Below, in pieces: positions 24,457 through 33,714 of a stretch of 64,000 bases of DNA. The DNA is from Balneolaceae bacterium (GTDB taxonomy: Bacteria; Bacteroidota; Rhodothermia; Balneolales; Balneolaceae): contig JAEPQE010000002.1 in assembly GCA_017640665.1 (NCBI GenBank), forward strand, positions 186,001-250,000, in the 5' to 3' direction. Both the position numbers and the translations under genes were made by a program. The stretch's first letter is position 1. The number at the start of each line of letters is the position of its first letter. A model generated the notes under the pieces. It saw only the letters and a list, made by a program, of their open reading frames with translations. It ran no database searches and was not told where the DNA came from.

Positions 24457-25523
24457 CAGGTTTCATTTCCCTGGATTAATGCATCAAGATTCGCTTCGCC
24501 TTGAGTTTCTTTAGCATGTTGTACCTGAGCTACCACGCCTTCATCATAGCAAGGGCGATCGATAGCGTATAACACACCAAACGGACGTGGAAACTGAACT
24601 CCTTCCCCATTGGCTGGATGTTCGAAGAATTTTGAAAGTAAATGAGCCTTGGTTGAATCCTGCTCATCGTGAACCCAAAGGTCATCTTTCGAAAAATCAT
24701 CTCCAAGAGTTACTACTTCAGGTTTTAAGCCGTCCAGGCGAACCCCTCTATCCTTTTCCTTACCAAATACTAATGGCTCTCCATGTTCCAGATAGATCGC
24801 TTCCTGTGGACGAGTTTTCTTGTCCGTAAACAACTCGAAAGCTCCATCATTAAAAACAATACAGTTCTGGTAGATTTCCAACATCGAAGTCCCTTGATGC
24901 TTATGGCTTCGGAGAATCATTTCTTTTAGATGCTTAGGGTCGCGGTCCATTGCACGGGCAACAAAACTTCCGTCCGCCCCTAAACTCAGTGCTAAGGGAT
25001 TGAATGGGTTATCAATGGAGCCATACGGTGTGGATTTAGTCACCATTCCCTTTGGAGAAGCTGGTGAATATTGCCCTTTGGTAAGACCATATATTTCGTT
25101 ATTAAAGAGCAAGAGATTCACATTTACATTTCTTCTAAGTAACTGGGCGAAATGATTGGCCCCAATCGAAAGAGAATCACCATCACCGGTAATAATCCAA
25201 ACAGTAAGGTCCGGGCGTGAGGTTTTGAGTCCGGTTGCAATGGCTGGTGCACGACCATGAATAGAATGCATTCCAAAAGTATCCATGTAATATGGGAAAC
25301 GGGATGAACAGCCAATGCCTGAAATAAATACAATATCCTTTTTGGCGATACCCAATTCCGGCATTGCGTTTTGAACTTGCTTAAGGATGGTATAGTCACC
25401 GCAACCCGGACACCAGCGCACATCCTGATCAGAGGAAAAATCCTTACCGGAGTAATCCGGGAGTGCTGTTAAATCCGCTTCGTTTTCTTTTACAAAATTA
25501 TCAATAAGTGTTTGTACAGACAT
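24444..25523 (-). CDS. korB: 2-oxoglutarate:ferredoxin oxidoreductase, beta subunit
   Basis: About 359 residues, the thiamine-diphosphate-binding subunit. Motifs: CPGCGDY near residue 38, SGIGCSSRFPYY, and the TPP/Mg motif GDGDSLSIGANH followed by NNEIYGLTKGQYSP. With KorA it converts 2-oxoglutarate and CoA to succinyl-CoA while reducing ferredoxin. ATG 25523 is used: a longer start at 25562 would overlap the korA end. The gap to korA is 10 bp, so one operon. Whether it runs oxidatively or in reverse cannot be told. Confidence 0.93.
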   Translation of the reverse strand: MSVQTLIDNFVKENEADLTALPDYSGKDFSSDQDVRWCPGCGDYTILKQVQNAMPELGIAKKDIVFISGIGCSSRFPYYMDTFGMHSIHGRAPAIATGLKTSRPDLTVWIITGDGDSLSIGANHFAQLLRRNVNVNLLLFNNEIYGLTKGQYSPASPKGMVTKSTPYGSIDNPFNPLALSLGADGSFVARAMDRDPKHLKEMILRSHKHQGTSMLEIYQNCIVFNDGAFELFTDKKTRPQEAIYLEHGEPLVFGKEKDRGVRLDGLKPEVVTLGDDFSKDDLWVHDEQDSTKAHLLSKFFEHPANGEGVQFPRPFGVLYAIDRPCYDEGVVAQVQHAKETQGEANLDALIQGNETWVVK

Positions 25524-25533
25524 AATGATTCGA

Positions 25534-27414
25534 TTAAGATTTTGTAGCTGTTTCTTCCCCAACCAGATCGAGGATTTCCTGTTTTAATTCAGACACTCCG
25601 AATGGGCGTCCTTTCACTTTGTTGATAGGCATTGCAGGTATTAAGAATTCTGACCTGATCAACCTAACCAATTGTCCATCATTTATTTCCGGAACAATTA
25701 CCTGATTAAATCCTTTCAGTAATTTCTCCAGATTCTTTGGAAATGGATTGATATACCGGAGATGTGCGTGAGAAATATCCATCCCTTCTCTTCTTAATTG
25801 GTGAACCACTGTTTTAATGGAACCATACGTACCGCCCCACCCTAATATCAGTACATCACCTGTTTCGTTACCCTGATCGATATTCTGTTCTGGAATATTA
25901 TTGGCAACAAGGTCCCGCTTATCACGACGGATATTTGTCATTTTCTGGTGATTATCCGGATCATAAGAAACGTTTCCGGTCACATCTTCTTTTTCCAGTC
26001 CACCTACACGGTGTTCGATACCTTCAGTACCAGGAATCGCCCATTTTCTTACCAGACGATCATCTCTCCGATATGGCATAAACGGCTCATCTTCCTCGGC
26101 ATGACGAGGTTTTTCAAACTCTACATTAATATTAGCGAGCTCACTTTCTTTTGGGAATTTCCATGGCTCAGAACCATTCGCGATGTATCCATCCGACAAA
26201 AAGATCACCGGAGTCATGTGCTCCAGGGAAATCCGAACGGCCTCAAATGCCATTTCAAAGCAATCTGCCGGAGAGCTTGGAGCTACTATCAATAAAGGAC
26301 TTTCCCCATTTCTTCCATAAACCGCCTGCATTAGATCCGCCTGCTCTGTTTTGGTCGGCATTCCGGTTGAAGGCCCTGCACGCTGGATGTTCAATACTAC
26401 TAACGGAAGTTCGAGCATTACTGCAAGACCAATCGCCTCGCCTTTTAATGCAATCCCCGGCCCTGATGAACTCGTTACCCCAATACTCCCACCAAAAGAA
26501 GCACCAATAGCTGAAGAACAAGCTGCAATTTCATCTTCTGCCTGAAAAGTTGTAATTCCGAATTTCTTATGTTGTGCAAGTCCGTGAAGTACGTCAGATG
26601 CAGGGGTAATTGGGTAGGTGCCCAGGAACATCGGCATATTTGCCTTTCTGGCGGCAGCAACCAAACCAAGTACTAAAGCTTCATTTCCAGTAATATTTCG
26701 ATAGGTGCCCGGCTCCAGATCAGCTTGCTCAACCGTAATCTGTGATCTGGAACTAAAAATCTCAGCCGTTTCACCGTAATAATAACCTGCTTTTAACACT
26801 CGGATATTAGCATCGGCGATTTCCGGTTTTTTCTTCCCGAATTTCAGATTTAAAAAATCGATCGTAGAATCCAATGGACGACTATACATCCAGTAGAGAA
26901 GCCCGAGTACAAACATATTCTTAGTTCGGTCTTCATCTTTGTACCCAAGCCCCATATCACCGATGGCTTCTTTCACCATCTTGTTCACATCAATCTCGAT
27001 AAGCTCATAATCATCCAATGAACCATCTTCGAGTGGATTTACGCCCTCAGGATATTTAGCCAGATTCAGATTCTTCTTATCAAAACCAGCAGTATTGGCG
27101 ATGATGGTCCCTCCTTTCTTCAGCAAAGAAAGATTTGCCTTCAGTGCTGCGGAATTCATCACAACTAATGCATCACATTCATCCCCGGGAGTTAAAATTT
27201 TACGGCTACCGAATTGAAGCTGAAAAGAAGACACACCGGGTACTGTTCCCTGAGGTGCTCGTATCTCTGCAGGAAATTCCGGAAGTGTTCTTAAATCGTT
27301 ACCGAGAAGAGCCGTTGTATTAGTGAATAGTGAGCCGGTTAGCTGCATTCCATCTCCGGAGTCACCTGCAAAGCGAATGGTGACATCCTCATGTACCTGA
27401 TCTTTAGTACTCAT
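25534..27414 (-). CDS. korA: 2-oxoglutarate:ferredoxin oxidoreductase, fused gamma-alpha subunit
   Basis: 626 residues. The N-terminal gamma domain (about 10-190) opens with IRFAGDSGDGMQLTG; the alpha (pyrimidine-binding) domain begins near 210 with YPITPASDVLH and contains QAEDEIAACSSAIGAS and GPSTGMPTKTEQADL. This gamma-alpha fusion is the common two-gene KorAB type. No separate ferredoxin-like delta subunit is encoded nearby, so electrons go to a soluble ferredoxin from elsewhere. Confidence 0.94.
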   Translation of the reverse strand: MSTKDQVHEDVTIRFAGDSGDGMQLTGSLFTNTTALLGNDLRTLPEFPAEIRAPQGTVPGVSSFQLQFGSRKILTPGDECDALVVMNSAALKANLSLLKKGGTIIANTAGFDKKNLNLAKYPEGVNPLEDGSLDDYELIEIDVNKMVKEAIGDMGLGYKDEDRTKNMFVLGLLYWMYSRPLDSTIDFLNLKFGKKKPEIADANIRVLKAGYYYGETAEIFSSRSQITVEQADLEPGTYRNITGNEALVLGLVAAARKANMPMFLGTYPITPASDVLHGLAQHKKFGITTFQAEDEIAACSSAIGASFGGSIGVTSSSGPGIALKGEAIGLAVMLELPLVVLNIQRAGPSTGMPTKTEQADLMQAVYGRNGESPLLIVAPSSPADCFEMAFEAVRISLEHMTPVIFLSDGYIANGSEPWKFPKESELANINVEFEKPRHAEEDEPFMPYRRDDRLVRKWAIPGTEGIEHRVGGLEKEDVTGNVSYDPDNHQKMTNIRRDKRDLVANNIPEQNIDQGNETGDVLILGWGGTYGSIKTVVHQLRREGMDISHAHLRYINPFPKNLEKLLKGFNQVIVPEINDGQLVRLIRSEFLIPAMPINKVKGRPFGVSELKQEILDLVGEETATKS

Positions 27415-27639
27415 TGTGTATGGTTAGAGGCTGTAACTTAAATTATTTAGGTCAGGCGAAATTGGGCTTTTTTGATCAGAAATGAAATATAAAGTTATCT
27501 TTTTGTTACCAATTCTAATGGAAGCGTTTCCTTATACATTCAATTTCATAGTTTTTAAGTATCAGGCGTTTTTTATTGAAGAGACTTAATCATAACAAGT
27601 TTATATTCCTCTACTCATCCAAGCCTTCAAAAAAAATTT

Positions 27640-29673
27640 ATGTTCCTAGCTGTAAGCTTGCCTTTTTTAAATGAAATCGTCGCTCTTTTCCTGGTAAGCG
27701 TTGTTATAGCTTTTCTTTGCTACAAGATTAAACTTGTCCCCATCGTCGGGTTTTTGATTGCCGGGGTTATTATCGGGCCGAACGCCCTTGGATTGGTTCA
27801 GGATCAGGAACTGGTGGATATGCTTGCTGAAATCGGGATTATCCTACTTCTGTTTACCATTGGGATAGAATTCAGCCTTGAAAAACTGGCGCGTATAAAG
27901 AATGCGATCTTCATCGGCGGCGGACTTCAGGTGCTGCTTACCGTTGCATCCGTTCTTGGAATATTTATACTCCTCAACATCAACTGGAAGATTGGAATTT
28001 ATACGGGCTTTCTGGTTGCTCTAAGCTCTACAGCAATCATACTCGGGTTACTAAGCGAGCAAAACAAAACCGATACTCCGGTTGGTCGGCTCTCTCTTGC
28101 GGTGCTGATTTTCCAGGATTTTGCCATTATTGCTATGGTGTTACTTGTACCGTTATTGTCTGGTGAAAGCGGCTCTACCGTAGATATTCTCATCGTACTC
28201 GGTAAAGCAGTCTTATTGATTATCGGGATTATTCTTCTGGCAAGAAAGGTTGTCCCTTGGATTTTAGATAAAGTAGCACAGACCAGGCGACAGGAACTCT
28301 TTCTCCTTACTGTAATGGCGATCTGTTTTGGAACCGCAGCGCTGACTAATCTTGCGGATGTAAGCCTTGCTCTAGGTGCATTTCTTGCCGGCTTGGTGGT
28401 GAGTGAAAGTCATTACAGCGATCACGCACTTAGCGAAATTCTTCCTCTTAAAACCATATTCAATGCGGTGTTCTTTGTTTCTGTAGGGATGTTGCTGGAC
28501 GTGACCTTTGTACTTGAGTATCCTCTGCTCCTGCTTGGGATTGCATCCGGTGTATTGGTGTTGAAGTTCATTCTAAGTTCGGTAAGTCTGTTAGTATTAG
28601 GTTATCCCATTCGGGTGGCGGCGGCATCGGGAATTGTATTAGCTCAGATTGGGGAATTCTCTTTTGTACTGGAACGTGCCGGGCGCAATGCCGGACTTGA
28701 TCCCGGTGGCTTTGGTGAATTAGGATCTCAAATGTTCATTGCGGTTTCTGTGATTCTGATGTTACTCACCCCTCTCTTTTTATCAATAAGCCCCAAAGTT
28801 GGAGAGCTGCTTTCTAAAACTCCATTGAAACGAATTGGCGAAAAGAGAAAAACTGATTCCGACTCAAAAGCTAAAGTAGAACTGGAAGATCATGTAATTC
28901 TTGTTGGTTATGGCCCCGCTGGAAGAAATCTTGCCGGCATATTTAAAGAGGTCAACATCCCATTCATCGTTATTGAAATGAATCCGCGATCAGTAAATGA
29001 AATGAAAGAAAATGGGATTAATACGATTTATGGGGATGCAACCAGAGCCCCAATTCTGGAGCATGCTCAAATACAAAATGCCAAACTTTGTGTGATAGCC
29101 ATTAACGACCTTGATGCAAACCCCAGAATCATTAAGGTGGCGAGATATCTTAATCCTACTCTTCAGATCATTGTAAGAACCCGTTATTTATCCCAGGCAG
29201 AAGCGATGGAGCAAGCCGGAGCGGATACGGTAGTCCCGGAAGAAATGGAAACCACTGTTCGCTTATTCTCTACGGTATTAAAAGCATATATGATACCGGA
29301 TGAAGAGATTGAACAACATATTCGGGAGTTAAGAGCGGAAGATTACCAAATCATGCGGGGAAGTATTCAGGAAGCTCATTTAATGGTACTACAAGGGCTT
29401 GATGAAGAAGGATTACATACCAGAGCGGTTGTAGTCCGCGAAGGAAGTTTTGCGGCCGATAAAACGCTGGCCGAACTGAAGCTCAGAAATGAATTTGAGA
29501 TTACCGTGTTAACCGTACAACGAGGAGATAAAAATACAGGAAACCCGGACGGAGCATTTCAATTGAAAGCGGGAGATCGATTGGTCATGGTTGGATTAGC
29601 TTCCCGCTTTGCCGATGCAGCAGAAGTATTCAGAGAAGAAAAGCCGCCGATAGAGTTTGAAGAAGAGTTTTAG
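27640..29673 (+). CDS. Kef-type (CPA2) cation:proton antiporter with TrkA-N and TrkA-C domains
   Basis: 677 residues: about twelve membrane helices (1-395) of the Na+/H+ exchanger type, a cytosolic NAD-binding RCK_N domain (GYGPAGRNLAGI at about 424) and an RCK_C domain (about 565-660). Such proteins move K+ or Na+ against protons, gated by nucleotide or glutathione ligands; the ion is unknown. It is divergent from korA with a 225-bp spacer and stands alone. A weak AGCTC/GAGCT hairpin lies after the stop. Confidence 0.93.
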   Translation: MFLAVSLPFLNEIVALFLVSVVIAFLCYKIKLVPIVGFLIAGVIIGPNALGLVQDQELVDMLAEIGIILLLFTIGIEFSLEKLARIKNAIFIGGGLQVLLTVASVLGIFILLNINWKIGIYTGFLVALSSTAIILGLLSEQNKTDTPVGRLSLAVLIFQDFAIIAMVLLVPLLSGESGSTVDILIVLGKAVLLIIGIILLARKVVPWILDKVAQTRRQELFLLTVMAICFGTAALTNLADVSLALGAFLAGLVVSESHYSDHALSEILPLKTIFNAVFFVSVGMLLDVTFVLEYPLLLLGIASGVLVLKFILSSVSLLVLGYPIRVAAASGIVLAQIGEFSFVLERAGRNAGLDPGGFGELGSQMFIAVSVILMLLTPLFLSISPKVGELLSKTPLKRIGEKRKTDSDSKAKVELEDHVILVGYGPAGRNLAGIFKEVNIPFIVIEMNPRSVNEMKENGINTIYGDATRAPILEHAQIQNAKLCVIAINDLDANPRIIKVARYLNPTLQIIVRTRYLSQAEAMEQAGADTVVPEEMETTVRLFSTVLKAYMIPDEEIEQHIRELRAEDYQIMRGSIQEAHLMVLQGLDEEGLHTRAVVVREGSFAADKTLAELKLRNEFEITVLTVQRGDKNTGNPDGAFQLKAGDRLVMVGLASRFADAAEVFREEKPPIEFEEEF

Positions 29674-29804
29674 GTACAGTCTAGCTCTTTAGTTGGAGCT
29701 ACTTTCGATGTAAGAATAAATGCCGTTCGATTCTTTTATATTAATTAGCATTTACTCATTTTATCCCCATGTTCAATTAGAAAAAATGAATAATCCTTAA
29801 AAGA

Positions 29805-29827
29805 TAAAGTGAACTCGGTTCACTTTA
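29805..29827. promoter_or_regulatory. 23-bp palindrome upstream of the HEPN-like gene
   Basis: TAAAGTGAAC and GTTCACTTTA, perfect 10-bp arms with a TCG spacer, about 30 bp before the ATG. Its symmetry and position suggest an operator for a dimeric regulator, or a short hairpin in the leader. Confidence 0.5.
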
Positions 29828-29858
29828 CTCTATTGTTATAGCCTATACTCCCCAAGAT

Positions 29859-30872
29859 ATGAGAGAATATCATAGAGCAATATTTTTCACAAAAGCTCCA
29901 CTTGGTGGATACTATAAATACAAAGACTATTTCCAGATATTTCCCTGCGATTTAGAGAACAGGCCTGTAACTGAGGCTCAACGACACTTTCCGAACATTC
30001 TTGAATTCTGGACTAGTAAAGATGAAAAAATTAAGAGTCCAATAGAATTTGAAGGATTAGAAGAACTTTTTGATTTGACCGCCAGAACGTTAACCAAACA
30101 AGATAATATCCTTGCCCTATTAACTGCATTCACAAATAACATATTCTTTAGATACACAGATTTAGGAGGGAATTGGGGAATTCCACTTTTGAAGGATAAC
30201 CCCGGAAAAGAAGCCAACACATGGTCTTCAAAATGGTGCTACAACATGTATCATTTCCCTGATCTTCCAAGACAAATGAAGATTACTCAGTTTTCCGAAC
30301 AAAAGATTAAAAGTATTAAAAGGGTTAATCACCAACTCTTTTATACCTACAAACCAAACCTGGATTCAGATATTGAAAGTGACATATTATTTCCTGAGAC
30401 CATAGATTTGTTGTTTGATTCTTACTATTCAATTGAACAGGAAGCGGCATCCTATATTGATGTCGCTTGTTCCTACATTGTTTCTGCCATTGAACTTCAT
30501 TACAGCAAAAAAACGCTTTCACTTCTATCCTCTTTTACAGCCATGGAAACCATGGTTAACCTTGAATATAAAGATGATAAACCAGAACAATGTGATACAT
30601 GTGGTCAACTTAAATTCAGCGTATCAAGAAAATTCAGAGAATACCTCTTAAAATATATCGGGGATAGTCAGGGCAATAAGAAAAAGTTTAACAACTACTA
30701 CTCAATTAGATCTAAGATTGTTCATACTGGTAAACAACTAAAGACAGAGAAGCTTTTCGCTGATGTGCCAGAAGATGAAAAACAGACAGAACTAGTAACT
30801 CGAATAGAAATACTGCAAATATCAAAGATGGCAATTGCCAACTGGCTATTGACTAATAAAGTAAGAAATTGA
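29859..30872 (+). CDS. HEPN-like protein, possible RNase or defence effector
   Basis: 337 residues with no signal or membrane helix. The N-terminal 200 residues are unassigned. A C-terminal helical domain (about 190-335) resembles Apea-like HEPN proteins: it has a CxxC pair (about 245 and 248) and an R-x4-H motif in IRSKIVHTG (R284, H289), the usual HEPN RNase active site. HEPN proteins of this kind often cleave RNA in phage defence or toxin systems. AT-rich single gene between unrelated neighbours, so probably an accessory acquisition. Function is inferred from the motif. Confidence 0.6.
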   Translation: MREYHRAIFFTKAPLGGYYKYKDYFQIFPCDLENRPVTEAQRHFPNILEFWTSKDEKIKSPIEFEGLEELFDLTARTLTKQDNILALLTAFTNNIFFRYTDLGGNWGIPLLKDNPGKEANTWSSKWCYNMYHFPDLPRQMKITQFSEQKIKSIKRVNHQLFYTYKPNLDSDIESDILFPETIDLLFDSYYSIEQEAASYIDVACSYIVSAIELHYSKKTLSLLSSFTAMETMVNLEYKDDKPEQCDTCGQLKFSVSRKFREYLLKYIGDSQGNKKKFNNYYSIRSKIVHTGKQLKTEKLFADVPEDEKQTELVTRIEILQISKMAIANWLLTNKVRN

Positions 30873-30905
30873 ATAAAAGTGTACAGGCTATAACAGTCCC
30901 TTGAT

Positions 30906-30928
30906 CTTTTAAGTCTGAGACTTAAAAG
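30906..30928. terminator. possible two-way terminator between convergent genes
   Basis: An almost fully symmetric palindrome, arms CTTTTAAGTCT and AGACTTAAAAG around one base, with T and A runs at its ends, in the gap between the HEPN-like gene and the glycosyltransferase gene. Confidence 0.5.
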
Positions 30929-30997
30929 TTTAAAGCTAAGCAAGCCTCAGAATTGGATTGAAAACCGAGTTTAAAATTTTCAAACTTAACCTCCCCC

Positions 30998-32308
30998 CTA
31001 CAACCCATACCTCTTTGCCATAGTTGATGACTTGGATGGATTCCAGACATCTTCATAAGAACGTTTGAAGAAGAATTCCTGGTAGTAGGCTGTAGTTCGT
31101 ACAAGCCGAAGATAAATTCCGGTATAGATGGTCATTAAAGGAATAAATTTAATCAGCTTCATCTCCTCTTTTTTCCGTTCTGTAAATAGTAAAATACTTC
31201 CCATCTGAACATAGCTCATTACCACATACAGTGTAAAATTCATCGGGATGATAAACTGCAACGAGGAGCTGTAATTGAAGATGATATCAATCATATACAC
31301 AATCCACATCAAATCGAGGATTACGTTATAGAACACATTTTCAAACAATGCGAAAAAGTTCGACCAGTTGAAGTTGGCATGAGGCATATACACATCCCGG
31401 TGTTTGCGTACTCTGAATCGGATAATGGATTTGTCCCATCTTAACCGCTGTTTGGTTAGTACTTTAAATTTCGACGGAGCATTGGTTAAACAAATAGCTT
31501 CCGGTTCAAAATGAATTTTATATCCGCACTTTCTGATTTTTACCGTGATATCTCCATCCAGTCCCGGGCCAATATCCCAACCTCCGATCTTGTCTAAAAT
31601 TTCAGGGCGGAATGCACCAAAAGCTCCGGATACGATCTTATAAATTCCAAGATAAGAAGTGATTATCCGACCCACAGAAACAGTTTTTAAATATTCAATC
31701 GCCTGAAGACTCGCACAGAGACTGTCATTATAATTCCTCACTTTCACGTTCCCTCCTACAGCACCAATCTTATCATCGTAGTAAAAAGGAATAACTACTT
31801 TTTCAATAGCGTCTCTGTCGAAGGAACAGTCGGCATCTAAGTGAACAATGAATTTCCCCTTTGCATAACGGAGTGCAAGATTAGCCGCAGAAGCCTTCCC
31901 TCCTCGTATCTCGTTCCTTATGAACATATCGATTAAGCCGAGTCGTTGCAGGTTTTTGCCTATGATCGGTGTTTCATCATCTGAGCCGTCATCCACAATG
32001 ATGAGTTCAAAATTCTGATAGGTCTGCTCGGCTAGTGATTTAGTAAGCTTAAAAAGATGAGCACCTTCGTTTTTCCCCGGAATAATGATGGAAACCAAAG
32101 GATTTTCCAGAAAGAAAGCTCTTCGTGCTTGCTCGAATTGTTCATTGTCGCTTTTCCGGGTTAGCCATTTAAAAAAAACGATGATGTAATCGATGATGAT
32201 GTATCGGGTAAACTCAAATAAACAAAAGTACCAGAACACTCTCAGGAACTTCTTGAACCCAACAGCAAACCAGTATTCAACATATTCGGGTGCCAGCTGC
32301 TCAAACAT
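30998..32308 (-). CDS. processive GT2 membrane polysaccharide synthase
   Basis: 436 residues. N-terminal hydrophobic segment (about 20-50), a cytosolic GT-A domain with VSIIIPGKNEG, VDDGSDDETP, DxD in HLDADCSF and the processivity motif KQRLRWDKS, then C-terminal membrane helices (about 310-400). This is the architecture of NodC, hyaluronan, PNAG and alginate (Alg8) synthases, which polymerise and translocate a glycan. Last gene of a unit with the dehydrogenase and TackOD1-like genes (4-bp gap). Polymer identity is unknown; a hexuronic or amino-uronic acid is plausible from the dehydrogenase. Confidence 0.88.
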   Translation of the reverse strand: MFEQLAPEYVEYWFAVGFKKFLRVFWYFCLFEFTRYIIIDYIIVFFKWLTRKSDNEQFEQARRAFFLENPLVSIIIPGKNEGAHLFKLTKSLAEQTYQNFELIIVDDGSDDETPIIGKNLQRLGLIDMFIRNEIRGGKASAANLALRYAKGKFIVHLDADCSFDRDAIEKVVIPFYYDDKIGAVGGNVKVRNYNDSLCASLQAIEYLKTVSVGRIITSYLGIYKIVSGAFGAFRPEILDKIGGWDIGPGLDGDITVKIRKCGYKIHFEPEAICLTNAPSKFKVLTKQRLRWDKSIIRFRVRKHRDVYMPHANFNWSNFFALFENVFYNVILDLMWIVYMIDIIFNYSSSLQFIIPMNFTLYVVMSYVQMGSILLFTERKKEEMKLIKFIPLMTIYTGIYLRLVRTTAYYQEFFFKRSYEDVWNPSKSSTMAKRYGL

Positions 32309-32312
32309 CTTC

Positions 32313-33692
32313 CTATCCGTTAGTCAGTTTAGAAATCAGTACTTCTACTGGATTATCAAATGTTCCGATTCCATCAGAAATCAGTTTTGAGATATTGTTT
32401 TGAATCAGCTTTCCGATTTTTTCAATACTCTCGGGAGTCTGATCATAGACTAAGAATCGATACCAAATGGTGCTGGGACTCGAAAGTACATCTGCCTTTC
32501 CCAGATAATTGGTTATAATTGCGCACATCTCTTTTTGAATGATTTCCTGTTGATCTACATGAAAACCGGACATGATCTCTGGATGAATTCGAACCGAACC
32601 TTCCCAGCTTAATTTCTCAGACAACCCTTCTCTTGAGATTTCCTGCTTTTTAAACAGTTCCAGAATTTGTTCGGAAACGGCATTAACTTTCCTGGGTTGT
32701 TCAGTTGCCCCCGTCTGTATATGAATTCCGTATTTAGCTGCTTGTTCTCCCAGTGGAGTTAATTCGTAAGAAGCTATTTCAATGTTACCGAGTTGTGATA
32801 GTTCATTATCCTTTCCACAGTCGATACACAACGCCTTGACCTCCGCTTGTTGGAACTGATGACTACAATCGTTGCAGGTGTGCATACTGGAAGGCTTATC
32901 ATAATCGATCCCAATATGACGCAACTCCTTATCACACTTCGGACATTCGAGCGCATCTTCTTTTTTATAATCCTGTTCGGGCGCAATGTGAGCACATAAA
33001 AAATGATGGATTAAATCTTCCGTTTTTAAATCTGCTGATCCACATTTTGGACAACACTCTCTGTAATTCAGATACCCTCCGGAGCATGTTCGGCAGGTAT
33101 GTGTTTTATCTTTCGTTTGTTTTACGGTGTACCCTTCTTCATACGATTTATTCAATATTTCGATAACCCGGGGTGCTTCTTCATCTTTTAATACAACGCT
33201 CAGAAATGGATACGCATATCCTATTTTTGAAGTTCTCGATCTGGCTGGCTCAAAAATCTGCTCTCTTGAATATGAAAACTGAAGAGCCGATTGTATTAAG
33301 GACTGAGTGTAATCCAGTTGATGAATTTCGTAGTTCATCTCCCTTAACTTTGCTTTGATGGATTTTAGCTGTTGCAGAATTACAGGCTTGGTATCGTCCG
33401 AGAAAACTCCATCAAACTGATACTTAATGGTATGGAGCTTTGATACCGTTGAACTGATGAAGACCGGTACAAGAGCATGTAACCGGTTTCTGTTTGATCT
33501 GATTATTCTGATAAGTTCTTTAGCTTCCTGACTGGTATTTGTCTGAACCAGAATTCCATCAATATTCTGAAGTGAATCAACATCCAGCTCCCCAACTCTG
33601 TTAATAACCAGCACATTCAGGCTTTCGTTATCAAAAGTAAGAGTTTTTGATGAGGAGTTTGGATGTTGTATGAGTTCAAACATGATATTCAC
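32313..33692 (-). CDS. degenerate receiver plus zinc-ribbon (TackOD1-like) protein of the polysaccharide locus
   Basis: 459 residues, soluble. The N-terminal 120 residues look like a receiver fold with strands (LNVLVINRVG, GILVQTN, LVPVFIS) but without a clear phosphoacceptor. The middle (about 165-300) is cysteine-rich: CRTC, CPKC, FLCAH, CPKC, CNDC and CIDC pairs, as in the thaumarchaeal output domain TackOD1. The C-terminal 150 residues are unassigned. It sits between the dehydrogenase and the synthase, with 4- and 22-bp gaps, where synthase-dependent systems often encode a regulatory partner. Family call is tentative; function unknown. Confidence 0.65.
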   Translation of the reverse strand: MNIMFELIQHPNSSSKTLTFDNESLNVLVINRVGELDVDSLQNIDGILVQTNTSQEAKELIRIIRSNRNRLHALVPVFISSTVSKLHTIKYQFDGVFSDDTKPVILQQLKSIKAKLREMNYEIHQLDYTQSLIQSALQFSYSREQIFEPARSRTSKIGYAYPFLSVVLKDEEAPRVIEILNKSYEEGYTVKQTKDKTHTCRTCSGGYLNYRECCPKCGSADLKTEDLIHHFLCAHIAPEQDYKKEDALECPKCDKELRHIGIDYDKPSSMHTCNDCSHQFQQAEVKALCIDCGKDNELSQLGNIEIASYELTPLGEQAAKYGIHIQTGATEQPRKVNAVSEQILELFKKQEISREGLSEKLSWEGSVRIHPEIMSGFHVDQQEIIQKEMCAIITNYLGKADVLSSPSTIWYRFLVYDQTPESIEKIGKLIQNNISKLISDGIGTFDNPVEVLISKLTNG

Positions 33693-33714
33693 CCTTGGGC
33701 TAAAGCTTCAGGCC

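Noticed and set aside
29805-29827. Palindrome as a Gram-positive-type LexA box (GAAC-N4-GTTC)
   Set aside because: The spacer between GAAC and GTTC is 3, not 4, and the gene is not an obvious SOS gene.
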